Source: UBA1479 sp040216635 (GTDB lineage: Bacteria > Pseudomonadota > Alphaproteobacteria > Rhodospirillales > Casp-alpha2). Taken from it: a DNA stretch of 64,000 nt. The notes under the pieces are model-generated. The model was given only the letters and a program-made list of their open reading frames with translations, had not been told where the DNA came from and searched no databases. The position numbers and the translations under genes were made by a program. The stretch lies in assembly GCA_040216635.1 (NCBI GenBank), contig JAVJOU010000029.1, forward strand, positions 310,001 to 374,000. The letters are read 5' to 3'. Positions within the stretch are counted from its first letter, which is position 1. Every line of letters begins with the position of its first letter. Below are positions 36,311 through 45,580 of this stretch, one piece after another.

Positions 36311-37255
36311 ATGAGTAAAGAGATCGACGTTCTGGTCAGCGAGGTCGGCCCCCGCGACGGCCTGCAAAGCATCGAAACGATCTTCACCACCGAAGGCAAG
36401 ATGGAATGGATCCGCCGCGAAGCCGCCGCCGGCGTGCCGCAAATGCAGGTCGGATCCTTCGTCAATCCCAAGCTTCTGCCGCAGATGGCGGATTCGAAGG
36501 AAATCGTCGGCCAGTCCGTTCTGATCGACGATCTGATCGTCTCGGCCCTGGTGCCCAACATGCGCGGTGCGGTCGACGGCCTTGCCGCCGGCGCCCATCA
36601 GATCGGCGTGGTGATGTCCGTATCCGAACAGCATAACCAAGCCAACATCCGCCGCACGGTTCAGGAATCCCTCGACGGTTTCGCCGAAATCGTGAAGTAC
36701 CGGAACGACAATCCTGAATACAAGGACCGGGTGATTTCCGGCGGCATGGCGACATCCTTCGGCTGCACCATTTCCGGTGCCGTGCCCATCAAGGATGTGA
36801 TGAAGGTCGCCGAAGGCCTGATGGAACGGGGTGCGGACCGCCTGAACGTCGCCGACACGGTCGGCTATGCCAATCCGAAACAGGTCCGCGATCTGTTCAC
36901 GGAACTTTACCGCACGGTCGGCAAGGACGTACCCGTCGGTGCCCATTTCCACGACACCCGGGGATTGGGCCTTGCCAATGTGTTCGCGGCCCTGGATGCG
37001 GGCGTGCGGGAATTCGATTCCTGCCTGGGCGGCCTGGGCGGCTGCCCCTATGCCCCCGGCGCCAGCGGCAACATCGTGACCGAGGACCTTGTGTTCATGC
37101 TCGAGGCCCAAGGCATGCGGACGGGCGTCGATCTGGACGGCCTTCTGGAAGCCCGCGAGATCATGGAACGCCAGCTCAAGGGCGAGCCCGTGCACGGCAC
37201 CTACATCAATGCCGGCCCGCCCAAGGGCTTCGCACCGGCCACCGCCGCCGCGTAA
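36311..37255 (+). CDS. hydroxymethylglutaryl-CoA lyase-like enzyme
   Basis: 314 aa TIM-barrel lyase of the HMG-CoA lyase family. N-terminal EVGPRDGLQS supplies metal/substrate residues, GAHFHDTRGLGLAN the metal His pair, and LGGLGGCPYAPGASGNIVTED the catalytic Cys loop. The usual FVSPKWVPQ segment reads SFVNPKLLPQMAD, a small divergence near the substrate. HMG-CoA lyase gives acetyl-CoA and acetoacetate; related enzymes cleave other 3-hydroxy-3-methyl acyl-CoAs. AAGGAG lies upstream of the ATG, 30 nt after the hydratase gene. Confidence 0.9.
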   Translation: MSKEIDVLVSEVGPRDGLQSIETIFTTEGKMEWIRREAAAGVPQMQVGSFVNPKLLPQMADSKEIVGQSVLIDDLIVSALVPNMRGAVDGLAAGAHQIGVVMSVSEQHNQANIRRTVQESLDGFAEIVKYRNDNPEYKDRVISGGMATSFGCTISGAVPIKDVMKVAEGLMERGADRLNVADTVGYANPKQVRDLFTELYRTVGKDVPVGAHFHDTRGLGLANVFAALDAGVREFDSCLGGLGGCPYAPGASGNIVTEDLVFMLEAQGMRTGVDLDGLLEAREIMERQLKGEPVHGTYINAGPPKGFAPATAAA

Positions 37256-37307
37256 CGCACGCCGTCACACAATTAAAAGACCAAGCATTCAGGAGCACCC
37301 CTTTCCC

Positions 37308-38495
37308 ATGTCCGACGCTGAACTGAGCATTCCGCTCGAACTGGATTATCCCGAAATCCGCGAACAGGTCGCCAAGGTCTGTGCCGATTTCCCCGGTGAA
37401 TACTGGCGCAAGCTGGAAGACCAGCCGCCGTCGGGAAGCTATCCGACCGAATTCATCGAAGCCCTGACCGCTTCGGGATATCTGGCGGCCCTGATCCCCG
37501 AGGAATACGGCGGCGCCGGTCTGCCCGTGCGCGGCGGGGCGGTCATCCTGGAAACCATCAACGCGACCGGCTGCAGCGCCTCGCCGGGCCATGCCCAGAT
37601 GTACACCATGGGCACGATCCTGCGTCACGGCTCCAAGGAACAGAAAGAATACTACCTGCCCAAGATCGCGTCGGGCGAACTGCGCCTGCAGGCCTTCGGC
37701 GTGACGGAACCGACCACTGGCTCCGACACCACGCAGCTGAAAACCCGGGCCGACAAACAAGGCAACGGCTATGTGATCAACGGCCAAAAGGTCTGGACCT
37801 CACGCGCGGCCCATTCCGATCTGATGCTGCTGTTGGCCCGCACCACCCCCGCCGACAAGGTCGAAAAACGCACGCACGGCATTTCGACCTTTCTGATCGA
37901 TCTGCGCGAGGCACAGAAAAACGGCTGCGAGATCAAGCCCATCGACGCCATGGTCAACCACAACACCTGCGAGGTGTTCTTCGACAACGTGCCGATCCCC
38001 GGCGACTCGCTGATCGGCGAAGAAGGCAAGGGCTTCCGTTATATTCTGGACGGCATGAATGCGGAGCGCTGCCTGACCGCCTCGGAAGGCATCGGCAACG
38101 GCCGCTACTTCGTCGAAAAGGCCGTGGGTTACGCCAACGAACGCGTGGTGTTCAACCGCCCCATCGGCCAGAACCAGGGCATTCAGTTTCCCATCGCCCA
38201 GGGGTACGCGGAGCTTGAAGCCGCCGATCTGATGGTGCGCAAGGCAACCGCCATGTTCGACGCAGGCCTGCCCTGCGGGTCGGAAGCCAATATGGCCAGA
38301 TTCCTCTCTTCCAATGCCGCCTGGGCCTGCGGCGAAGCCTGTTTCACCACGCATGGTGGCTTCGCCTTCGCCAAGGAGTACGACATTGAACGCAAATGGC
38401 GCGAGGCGCGACTCGCCCGTACGGCACCAATATCGCCGAATCTGATCCTCAGCTATCTCGCGCAGCATGTGCTGGGGTTGCCCCGGTCCTATTGA
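37308..38495 (+). CDS. acyl-CoA dehydrogenase
   Basis: 395 aa from ATG 37308 (AGGAG 12 nt upstream). FAD-dependent family: GSKEQKEYYLPKIASGELRLQAFGVTEP and TTGSDTTQLKTRA bind flavin and substrate, and INGQKVWTSRA is the mid-domain strand. The C-terminus ends ARTAPISPNLILSYLAQHVLGLPRSY, lacking the EGT motif that carries the catalytic Glu in MCAD-type enzymes; this marks a separate clade whose base lies elsewhere. It oxidises an acyl-CoA to enoyl-CoA. Last gene of the operon, followed by a strong terminator. Confidence 0.92.
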   Translation: MSDAELSIPLELDYPEIREQVAKVCADFPGEYWRKLEDQPPSGSYPTEFIEALTASGYLAALIPEEYGGAGLPVRGGAVILETINATGCSASPGHAQMYTMGTILRHGSKEQKEYYLPKIASGELRLQAFGVTEPTTGSDTTQLKTRADKQGNGYVINGQKVWTSRAAHSDLMLLLARTTPADKVEKRTHGISTFLIDLREAQKNGCEIKPIDAMVNHNTCEVFFDNVPIPGDSLIGEEGKGFRYILDGMNAERCLTASEGIGNGRYFVEKAVGYANERVVFNRPIGQNQGIQFPIAQGYAELEAADLMVRKATAMFDAGLPCGSEANMARFLSSNAAWACGEACFTTHGGFAFAKEYDIERKWREARLARTAPISPNLILSYLAQHVLGLPRSY

Positions 38496-38532
38496 CCGCA
38501 GGCAACGTAGATCAACTTCCCTGTTGCTACTT

Positions 38533-38566
38533 CCCGCCGGCCCGATTGGGTCGGCGGGCTTTTTTT
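38533..38566 (+). terminator. Rho-independent terminator
   Basis: 11-bp stem CCCGCCGGCCC (38533-38543) with GGGTCGGCGGG (38548-38558), one G-T wobble, a 4-nt loop GATT, then T7 (38560-38566). It closes the CoA-transferase operon. Confidence 0.92.
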
Positions 38567-38672
38567 GCGCATGCGAACGATTGACGGGCCCTCGCCGGCA
38601 TGATGGTATTGGCCCCGTTGACGCACCGGCACCATGCCGGAAGCGTTCGTCGTTTAGCGCGGATCGCCTCGC

Positions 38673-41600
38673 ATGAGCATCCATGTCGCCCTACACCACC
38701 GCACGACTTATCAGTACGACCGTAAGGTCGAGATGGGCCCGCAGGTCATTCGCCTGCGCCCAGCCCCCCATGCCCGCACGCCGGTCCTGAGCTATGCCCT
38801 GAAGATCGAGCCCGAAGGCTACTTCATCAACTGGCAGCAAGACCCCCACGGCAACTATCAGGCCCGTGTGGTCTACCCCGACCCGGTCGAAAAATTCAGC
38901 GTCACGGTCGACCTGGTCGCCGACATGTCGGTCCAGAACCCGTTCGATTTTTTCCTGGAACCGGACGCCGAGGAACTGCCCCTGGCCTACGATCCGGACC
39001 TGAAACAGGAACTGGAAAGCTATCTGGAACCGGAACCGGCCGGCCCGCTGCTGCAAACATGGCTGGACGCCCTGCCCAAGCCCGAAGGCTCGACCATCGA
39101 TTTCCTGGTCGCCCTGAACAATCGACTGCAATCGGAAATCGAATACCTGATCCGCATGGAACCGGGGGTGCAGACCTGCGACGAAACGCTGGAACGCGGC
39201 ATGGGGTCGTGCCGCGACACGGGCTGGCTGCTGGTTGAAATTCTGCGTCATCTGGGGTTCGCCGCGCGCTTCGTATCGGGATACCTGATCCAGCTGAAAC
39301 CGGATGTTAAGTCGCTCGACGGACCGTCGGGCGCCGAGACGGATTTCACCGACCTGCATGCCTGGACCGAGGTTTATCTTCCGGGGGCCGGGTGGATCGG
39401 TTTCGATCCGACCTCGGGCCTACTGGCCGGTGAGGGTCATATCCCCCTGGCCGCCACGCCGCGCCCCAGAAGTGCTGCCCCCATTACCGGGTCGGTCGGG
39501 GAATGCGAAGTCACGTTCGATTTCGACATGCTGATCACCCGCATCGCCGAAAGCCCGCGCGTCACCAAGCCCTATACGGAAGAGCAATGGCAGACCATCG
39601 ACCGCCTGGGGGATGAGATCGACAGGCAGCTCGCAGACCGGGACGTCCGCCTGACCCTGGGCGGCGAGCCGACGTTCGTATCCATCGATCACGTGGATGC
39701 CGACGAATGGAACACCGCCGCCACGGGCAAGACCAAACGGCCGCTGGCCGACGACCTGATCCGCCGTCTGCGCGATAAATACGCGCCGCAGGGTTTGCTG
39801 CATTACGGTCAGGGAAAATGGTATCCGGGCGAACAATTGCCGCGCTGGGCCTTCGCCCTTTATTGGCGCAAGGACGGCGAGCCCATCTGGCAGGACCAGA
39901 ACGCCTTTGCCCGCGAAGCCGTGGACCACAAACCCGATATTTCCACGGCGAAAACCTTCGCCAAGGGCATTGCCGAACGGCTGGAAGTTCCGACCGACGC
40001 CGTGGTCGGCGCCTATGAAGACCCCTGGCATTTCATGGAACAGGAACGCCGTCTGCCGGAAAACGTGACCTTGGAGGATTCCAAGCTTGACGATCCCTTG
40101 GAGCGCGAACGCCTGGCCAAGGTGTTTTCCCGGGGGCTGTCGAAGCCGACGGGGTTCGTCCTACCGGTGCAACGCTGGAACGCCCGCGACGGGGCGCGGC
40201 GCTGGGTGTCCGAACCCTGGTCCATGCGCACGGACCGCATGGTGCTGATCCCCGGCGATTCCCCCGTGGGCTACCGCCTGCCGCTGCCGTCTCTGCCGCA
40301 TATTGCGGCCGTCGACTATCCCTATATCGTGCCCGCCGACCCGTTTTCCGAATTTCCCGACCTGCCCAAGGCCGACGCCAAACGTCAGCCCTATCTGCAA
40401 GGCAGCGAACATCCGAACGCCAATCGCCAGGCGGTTTCAGGGCAAACCCTGGGCAAAGACGGCCATGTCCGTGCCGCCCTGACGATCGAGCCCCGCGACG
40501 GGCGGCTCTGCGTGTTCATGCCGCCGACGGAAACGCTGGAGGATTATCTGGACTTGGTCGCAGCCGTCGAAGACGCCGTGGCGGAAACGGGTCTGCCCGT
40601 GCACATCGAAGGCTATGAGCCGCCCCACGATCCCCGCCTCAGCGTCATTAAGGTCACGCCGGACCCGGGCGTGTTGGAAATCAACATCCACCCGGCGACC
40701 AGTTGGCGGGAAATGGTCGACAACACGGAAATCCTATACGAGGAAGCGCGCCTCAGCCGCCTGGGTACGGAAAAATTCATGCTCGACGGCCGTCACACGG
40801 GCACCGGCGGCGGCAACCACGTGGTCGCCGGCGGGGCGACAGCCAAGGACAGCCCGTTCCTGCGCCGCCCGGACCTATTAAAAAGCCTGGTGACTTATTG
40901 GCAGCATCATCCCAGCCTGTCCTATCTGTTTTCCGGCATGTTCGTCGGCCCGACCAGTCAGGCACCACGCATCGACGAAGCCCGCCACGACAGCCTGTAC
41001 GAATTGGAAATCGCGCTCGCACAGATTCCGGAAAAGGGCACGGACTGCCCGCCCTGGCTGGTCGACCGCACGCTGCGCAACCTGCTGATAGACGTGTCGG
41101 GCAACACCCACCGCACGGAAATATGCATCGACAAGCTGTATTCGCCGGACGGCCCCACCGGCCGTCTGGGGCTGGTCGAATTCCGCGCTTTTGAAATGCC
41201 ACCCCATGCACGCATGAGCCTGACCCAGCAATTGTTGCTGCGCGCCCTGATCGCGCGGTTCTGGGATACGCCTTATTCCGGCGGACTTGTGCGCTGGGGC
41301 ACGCAACTGCACGACCGCTTCATGCTGCCCCATGCCGTCTGGGCCGATTTCGAAGATGTCATCGCCGACATGAACAATCACGGCCATGACTTCGATGCGG
41401 CTTGGTTCGCCCCGCATTTCGAATTCCGCTTTCCGCGCTACGGCGCCGTGCAGTACGAACAAATGGAAATCGAACTGCGCCAGGCGCTGGAACCCTGGCA
41501 CGTCATGGGCGAGGAAGGGGCCGTCGGCGGCACCGTGCGTTTCGTCGATTCCTCGGTCGAACGCCTGCAGGTCCGGGTTTCGGGTCTGACCGGCGGGCGG

Positions 41601-41981
41601 CATCGCATCGCGTGCAACGGCTACGAGGTTCCGCTGACACCGACCGGCAAGGCCGGCGAATTTTTCGCCGGCGTGCGGTTCCGCGCATGGAAGCCCGCAT
41701 CGGCCCTGCATCCCGGCGTCGAGGTCGACGCCCCCCTGGTGTTCGATCTGTACGACACCTGGACCGGGCGGGCGGTCGCCGGCTGCACCTATCACGTGGC
41801 CCATCCGGGCGGGCGCAATTTCGAACATTTCCCGGTCAACGCCTACGAAGCGGAAAGCCGGCGCCTTGCCCGGTTCGAGGAAATCGGCCATACGACCGGC
41901 CCGTCGGACGCCCCCAAACGGTGCGCCAACAACGAATTTCCCATGACCCTGGACCTGCGCCGCGCGAAAACGGTGCATTGA
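38673..41981 (+). CDS. transglutaminase-like protein fused to DUF2126
   Basis: 1102 aa. An N-terminal bacterial transglutaminase-like beta domain (about 1-100, VALHHRTTYQYDRKVEMGPQ) precedes a transglutaminase core with Cys180 (GMGSCRDTGW), His229 (TDLHAWTEVY) and Asp245 (GFDPTSG), a complete Cys-His-Asp triad. From about residue 290 to the end is a large DUF2126 region (LTLGGEPTFVSIDH, EINIHPATSWREMV, HTGTGGGNHVVAGG). No signal peptide, so it is cytoplasmic. The fold could be a peptidase or an amide-forming enzyme. It is first of a three-gene set with an ATP-grasp/alpha-E protein and a second transglutaminase, a conserved but uncharacterised partnership. Confidence 0.92.
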   Translation: MSIHVALHHRTTYQYDRKVEMGPQVIRLRPAPHARTPVLSYALKIEPEGYFINWQQDPHGNYQARVVYPDPVEKFSVTVDLVADMSVQNPFDFFLEPDAEELPLAYDPDLKQELESYLEPEPAGPLLQTWLDALPKPEGSTIDFLVALNNRLQSEIEYLIRMEPGVQTCDETLERGMGSCRDTGWLLVEILRHLGFAARFVSGYLIQLKPDVKSLDGPSGAETDFTDLHAWTEVYLPGAGWIGFDPTSGLLAGEGHIPLAATPRPRSAAPITGSVGECEVTFDFDMLITRIAESPRVTKPYTEEQWQTIDRLGDEIDRQLADRDVRLTLGGEPTFVSIDHVDADEWNTAATGKTKRPLADDLIRRLRDKYAPQGLLHYGQGKWYPGEQLPRWAFALYWRKDGEPIWQDQNAFAREAVDHKPDISTAKTFAKGIAERLEVPTDAVVGAYEDPWHFMEQERRLPENVTLEDSKLDDPLERERLAKVFSRGLSKPTGFVLPVQRWNARDGARRWVSEPWSMRTDRMVLIPGDSPVGYRLPLPSLPHIAAVDYPYIVPADPFSEFPDLPKADAKRQPYLQGSEHPNANRQAVSGQTLGKDGHVRAALTIEPRDGRLCVFMPPTETLEDYLDLVAAVEDAVAETGLPVHIEGYEPPHDPRLSVIKVTPDPGVLEINIHPATSWREMVDNTEILYEEARLSRLGTEKFMLDGRHTGTGGGNHVVAGGATAKDSPFLRRPDLLKSLVTYWQHHPSLSYLFSGMFVGPTSQAPRIDEARHDSLYELEIALAQIPEKGTDCPPWLVDRTLRNLLIDVSGNTHRTEICIDKLYSPDGPTGRLGLVEFRAFEMPPHARMSLTQQLLLRALIARFWDTPYSGGLVRWGTQLHDRFMLPHAVWADFEDVIADMNNHGHDFDAAWFAPHFEFRFPRYGAVQYEQMEIELRQALEPWHVMGEEGAVGGTVRFVDSSVERLQVRVSGLTGGRHRIACNGYEVPLTPTGKAGEFFAGVRFRAWKPASALHPGVEVDAPLVFDLYDTWTGRAVAGCTYHVAHPGGRNFEHFPVNAYEAESRRLARFEEIGHTTGPSDAPKRCANNEFPMTLDLRRAKTVH

Positions 41982-42105
41982 CCGGCGCACCTTTCGCACA
42001 GATCGGATTCAGCTTGATCAAACAACGCACTAGCCGTCAGCACGGTGATCTCCTATCCTCGCCCTTCACATCCGGGGACGGGCCGATGATGGCTTGGAGC
42101 ATCGC

Positions 42106-44688
42106 GTGAGCGGCATGGATCAGGCAAACAACGCTGCATCGACACAGGGAATTTTCCTGTCCGACACCTATGCCCCCATCGACGGCGTCTATGACGAGAT
42201 GATGGATGCGGGCACGGGTGTGCGCGGCCATTGGCAGCATTTCCTGGAAAGCATGGGCCGGTTTTCCAAGACCGAGTTGCAGGAACGCTGGGATACGGCC
42301 CAGCGCCTCGTCCGTGAAAACGGCACGACCTACAACATCTACGATGAAACCGGGGAATCGACGCGTCCCTGGCGCATGGACCCGATCCCGTTTCTGATCG
42401 GGCCGGACGAATGGCAGGCGCTGGAAGCCGGGCTGATCCAGCGCGCGAAACTTCTAAATGCGGTCGTCCAGGACATTTACGGCGAACAGACCCTGTTGAA
42501 ACGCGGCCTGCTGCCGTCGTCCCTGATTTTCGGAAACCCGGATTTTCTCCGCGCCATGAGCGGCATCAAACCGCCGGGCGGTGTGCATCTGCATTTCCTG
42601 GCATTCGATCTGGCGCGTGCCGCCGATCAACGGTGGTGGGTCCTCAGCGACCGAACGCAGGCCCCATCGGGCGCCGGCTATACCCTGGAAAACCGCATTG
42701 TTCTGGCGCGCACCCTGCCCGACATCTTCCGCGACGCCCAGGTTCACCGCCTGGCTGGTTTTTTTCAGGCCCTCAGCGACAATCTGATTTCACTGACCGG
42801 TAAGGACGACCCCCTGGCCGTGCTGCTGACGCCGGGACCGCACAACGAAACCTACTTCGAACACGCCTATCTGGCGCGCTATCTGGGCTTTCCCCTGGTC
42901 GAAGGCGCCGATCTGACGGTGCGCGACAATAAGGTCTTCCTGAAAACCCTGAACGGGCTGAAACAGGTCGACCTGATCCTACGCCGGGTTGACAGCGATT
43001 TCTGCGATCCCTTGGAACTTCGTACGGATTCCTTGCTGGGTGTGGCCGGGCTGGTCGCCGCCGTGCGCGCGGGCAATGTATTGATCGCCAATTCCCTTGG
43101 ATCGGGCATCGTCGAATGCGAAGCCCTGATGGGATTCTATCCCGGGCTGTGCCGCGACATCCTGGGCGAGGACATCAAGATTCCGTCCTTGGCGACCTGG
43201 TGGTGCGGCCAGGAACAGGAACGGGAATACGTCAGCCATCACCTGGACGACCTTGTTCTGCGGCCGACCTTTTCCAATTCGTCGATCCTGAACAACCGCA
43301 AGGGTGCTCTTCTGCCCGGACAGGCGAACGGCGAACGACGCCAGGAAATTGTCGATCTTCTGAGCCGGCGCGGCTATCAGTATTTCGGGCAGGAAACCCT
43401 GACCTTGTCGACCACGCCCGGCTGGTCGGAAAAAGGGATTGAGCCCCGGCCGGTCGTTCTGCGTGTCTATCTTTGTGCCGACGGTGACGGCTACCGGGTC
43501 ATGCCGGGGGGGCTGACCCGCACGGCGGACAGTGTCAATGCCCAGGCCGTCACCATGCAGCAGGGCGATTCATCCAAAGACACCTGGGTTTTATCCGACA
43601 GCCCGGTTTCGACCTTTACCCGGCTGACGCCGCCGGACCATGCGGTGACGCTTCGGCGCAGCGGCAATGACCTGCCGTCACGCGTGGCCGACAATCTGTT
43701 CTGGCTGGGCCGCTATGCGGAGAGGACGGAAAGTTCCGTGCGCCTGATCCGGGCGATGATCCTGCGTCTTGCGGGCGAAGCCGGGGCCGGTGACGATCCG
43801 CAAACCCTGACCCGCCTGACCACGATCCTGGTGGACCTGGATTACCTGAACCGGCGTACGGCCAACAAAGCCGTCCATGGCGGCATCCGCGCCGTCGAAC
43901 GGGAACTGGCCATGATCCTGTTCGACCGGGGGCGCGCCAACGGGCTGTTGAACTTGTTGGGTAATCTGCAACGCACGGCGTCGTTGGTCCGGGAACGCCT
44001 GTCGACCGATTCCTGGCGCGTTCTGAACGCTTTGCATGAACGTGCGGTCGGACAAGCATCGACCATCCGGCTGGACGTCAACGCCGCCCTTGAGTTTCTG
44101 AACCATATTCTTGAGGAACTATCCGCCTTCAGCGGCATGCAAATGGAAAACATGACGCGGTCGCTCGGCTGGCGCCTGCTGGACACGGGCCGCCGTGTCG
44201 ACCGCACGACCCATACGGCCAAGCTGATCCGTGAATTGGTGGTGGACGGCAATCCGGCCGAGGAAGGCCGCCTGGACCTGCTGTTGGAACTGGGCGACAG
44301 TTCCATGACTTATCGAACACGTTATCTGTCCACGGTACAGCTTCCCGCCGTGGTCGACCTGCTGCTGGTCGACGACACCAATCCCAGGTCCCTGGCCTTT
44401 CAGGTCGCGACCCTGGCCGATCATATGCGGCATTTCCCGGCGGATGACGAGCGTGCAACGCTGCCGCGCGAGGAATACCTTGTCCAATCCATGGACAGCC
44501 AGCTTCGTCTGGCCGATGTATTGGCGCTGTGTGAACGGCGCAACAAGCGCGGGCAGCGGATCGAACTGGCGCAGTTTCTGGACCGCATCAGCGACCAGAC
44601 TTTGGAAATGTCCGATGCCCTGGCCCGCAAGTATTTCAGCCATGTGCTGCCGACACGCAGCACATCCGCGGGAGGCGTCGTTCCCTGA
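42106..44688 (+). CDS. circularly permuted ATP-grasp + alpha-E domain fusion
   Basis: 860 aa from GTG 42106, with GGAG 6 nt upstream. N-terminal two-thirds is a circularly permuted type-2 ATP-grasp (DUF404/407; YNIYDE, RPWRMDPIPFLIGPDEW, HFLAFDLARAADQRWWVLSDR, NETYFEHAYLARYLGFPLVEG). The C-terminal third (from about 525, LPSRVADNLFWLGRYAERTE) is an alpha-E (DUF403) helical domain. ATP-grasp enzymes activate a carboxylate by phosphorylation and join it to an amine or thiol. The two are separate genes in many genomes, so the fusion supports joint action. Its stop overlaps the next start. Confidence 0.92.
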   Translation: MSGMDQANNAASTQGIFLSDTYAPIDGVYDEMMDAGTGVRGHWQHFLESMGRFSKTELQERWDTAQRLVRENGTTYNIYDETGESTRPWRMDPIPFLIGPDEWQALEAGLIQRAKLLNAVVQDIYGEQTLLKRGLLPSSLIFGNPDFLRAMSGIKPPGGVHLHFLAFDLARAADQRWWVLSDRTQAPSGAGYTLENRIVLARTLPDIFRDAQVHRLAGFFQALSDNLISLTGKDDPLAVLLTPGPHNETYFEHAYLARYLGFPLVEGADLTVRDNKVFLKTLNGLKQVDLILRRVDSDFCDPLELRTDSLLGVAGLVAAVRAGNVLIANSLGSGIVECEALMGFYPGLCRDILGEDIKIPSLATWWCGQEQEREYVSHHLDDLVLRPTFSNSSILNNRKGALLPGQANGERRQEIVDLLSRRGYQYFGQETLTLSTTPGWSEKGIEPRPVVLRVYLCADGDGYRVMPGGLTRTADSVNAQAVTMQQGDSSKDTWVLSDSPVSTFTRLTPPDHAVTLRRSGNDLPSRVADNLFWLGRYAERTESSVRLIRAMILRLAGEAGAGDDPQTLTRLTTILVDLDYLNRRTANKAVHGGIRAVERELAMILFDRGRANGLLNLLGNLQRTASLVRERLSTDSWRVLNALHERAVGQASTIRLDVNAALEFLNHILEELSAFSGMQMENMTRSLGWRLLDTGRRVDRTTHTAKLIRELVVDGNPAEEGRLDLLLELGDSSMTYRTRYLSTVQLPAVVDLLLVDDTNPRSLAFQVATLADHMRHFPADDERATLPREEYLVQSMDSQLRLADVLALCERRNKRGQRIELAQFLDRISDQTLEMSDALARKYFSHVLPTRSTSAGGVVP

Positions 44689-45569
44689 TGCGCTACGACA
44701 TCAGTCATCAAACGACGATCACCTATACCTGGGATGTTGCCCTGTCCCAGCATCTTGTCCATTTGTCCCCGCGCCCCTGCCCCCAGCAGACCACATATCA
44801 CCACGCCCTGATCATCGAGCCTGCCCCCACCCTGTCCAAGGACGATGTCGATTATTTCGGCAATCCGACGACCTATCTGACCGTGGAGGAACCGCACAAC
44901 CGGCTGTCCATTACATCCACCTGCCGGATCGAGATCAATGCGGCCCCCGCACCGGACCCCGCCGTGACCGTCCCGTGGGAAACCGTCGCGGAGTATCTGA
45001 ACAAACAGGATGATCCGGCCTGCCTGGACGCCAGCCAGTTCATTTATGAAAGCCCGTTCACCGTATCGGGCCAGGCCGAAACCTATGCCCGTGCCTCGTT
45101 CCCGCCCGGGCAGCCCGTGCTGGAGGGTGCTTTGGACCTGATGTCGCGCATCTTCAACGAATTCAAATACGAAGGCGGCGTGACCGATATCTCGACCCCC
45201 ATCGACCGCGTGCTGGCCGACAAGCGGGGCGTGTGCCAGGACTTCGCGCATCTGCAGATCGCCTGCCTACGGTCCCTGGGCCTGCCGGCGCGCTATGTTT
45301 CGGGCTATCTTCGGACCCACCCGCCGGAAGGGCAGGAACGCAAGATCGGCGCCGATGCCTCTCACGCCTGGCTGGCGGTCTGGATTCCCGATCACGGCTG
45401 GGTCGATTTGGACCCGACCAACAACATGATGCCCGGGGACGAGCACATCACCGTCGCCTGGGGGCGTGATTACGGCGATGTCAGCCCGATCAACGGCATG
45501 GTTCTGGGCGGCGGGGAACACAAGGTCGCCGTCGCCGTGGATGTCGCCCCGGTCGAAGAATTAGCCTAA
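44688..45569 (+). CDS. transglutaminase-like cysteine protease
   Basis: 293 aa beginning at ATG 44688 inside the previous stop (TGATG). N-terminal beta domain (MRYDISHQTTITYTWDVALSQ) and a transglutaminase core with Cys183 (RGVCQDFAHLQ), His226 (DASHAWLAVW) and Asp242 (WVDLDPTNN). The family members next to ATP-grasp/alpha-E genes are predicted to cut or remodel peptides made by them. Translational coupling supports a physical or stoichiometric link with the ATP-grasp protein. Confidence 0.92.
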   Translation: MRYDISHQTTITYTWDVALSQHLVHLSPRPCPQQTTYHHALIIEPAPTLSKDDVDYFGNPTTYLTVEEPHNRLSITSTCRIEINAAPAPDPAVTVPWETVAEYLNKQDDPACLDASQFIYESPFTVSGQAETYARASFPPGQPVLEGALDLMSRIFNEFKYEGGVTDISTPIDRVLADKRGVCQDFAHLQIACLRSLGLPARYVSGYLRTHPPEGQERKIGADASHAWLAVWIPDHGWVDLDPTNNMMPGDEHITVAWGRDYGDVSPINGMVLGGGEHKVAVAVDVAPVEELA

Positions 45570-45580
45570 GCCTGACAGGC

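Noticed and set aside
35270..37195. 641-aa open frame on the minus strand
   Set aside because: Antisense to the hydratase and lyase genes, which have intact catalytic motifs.
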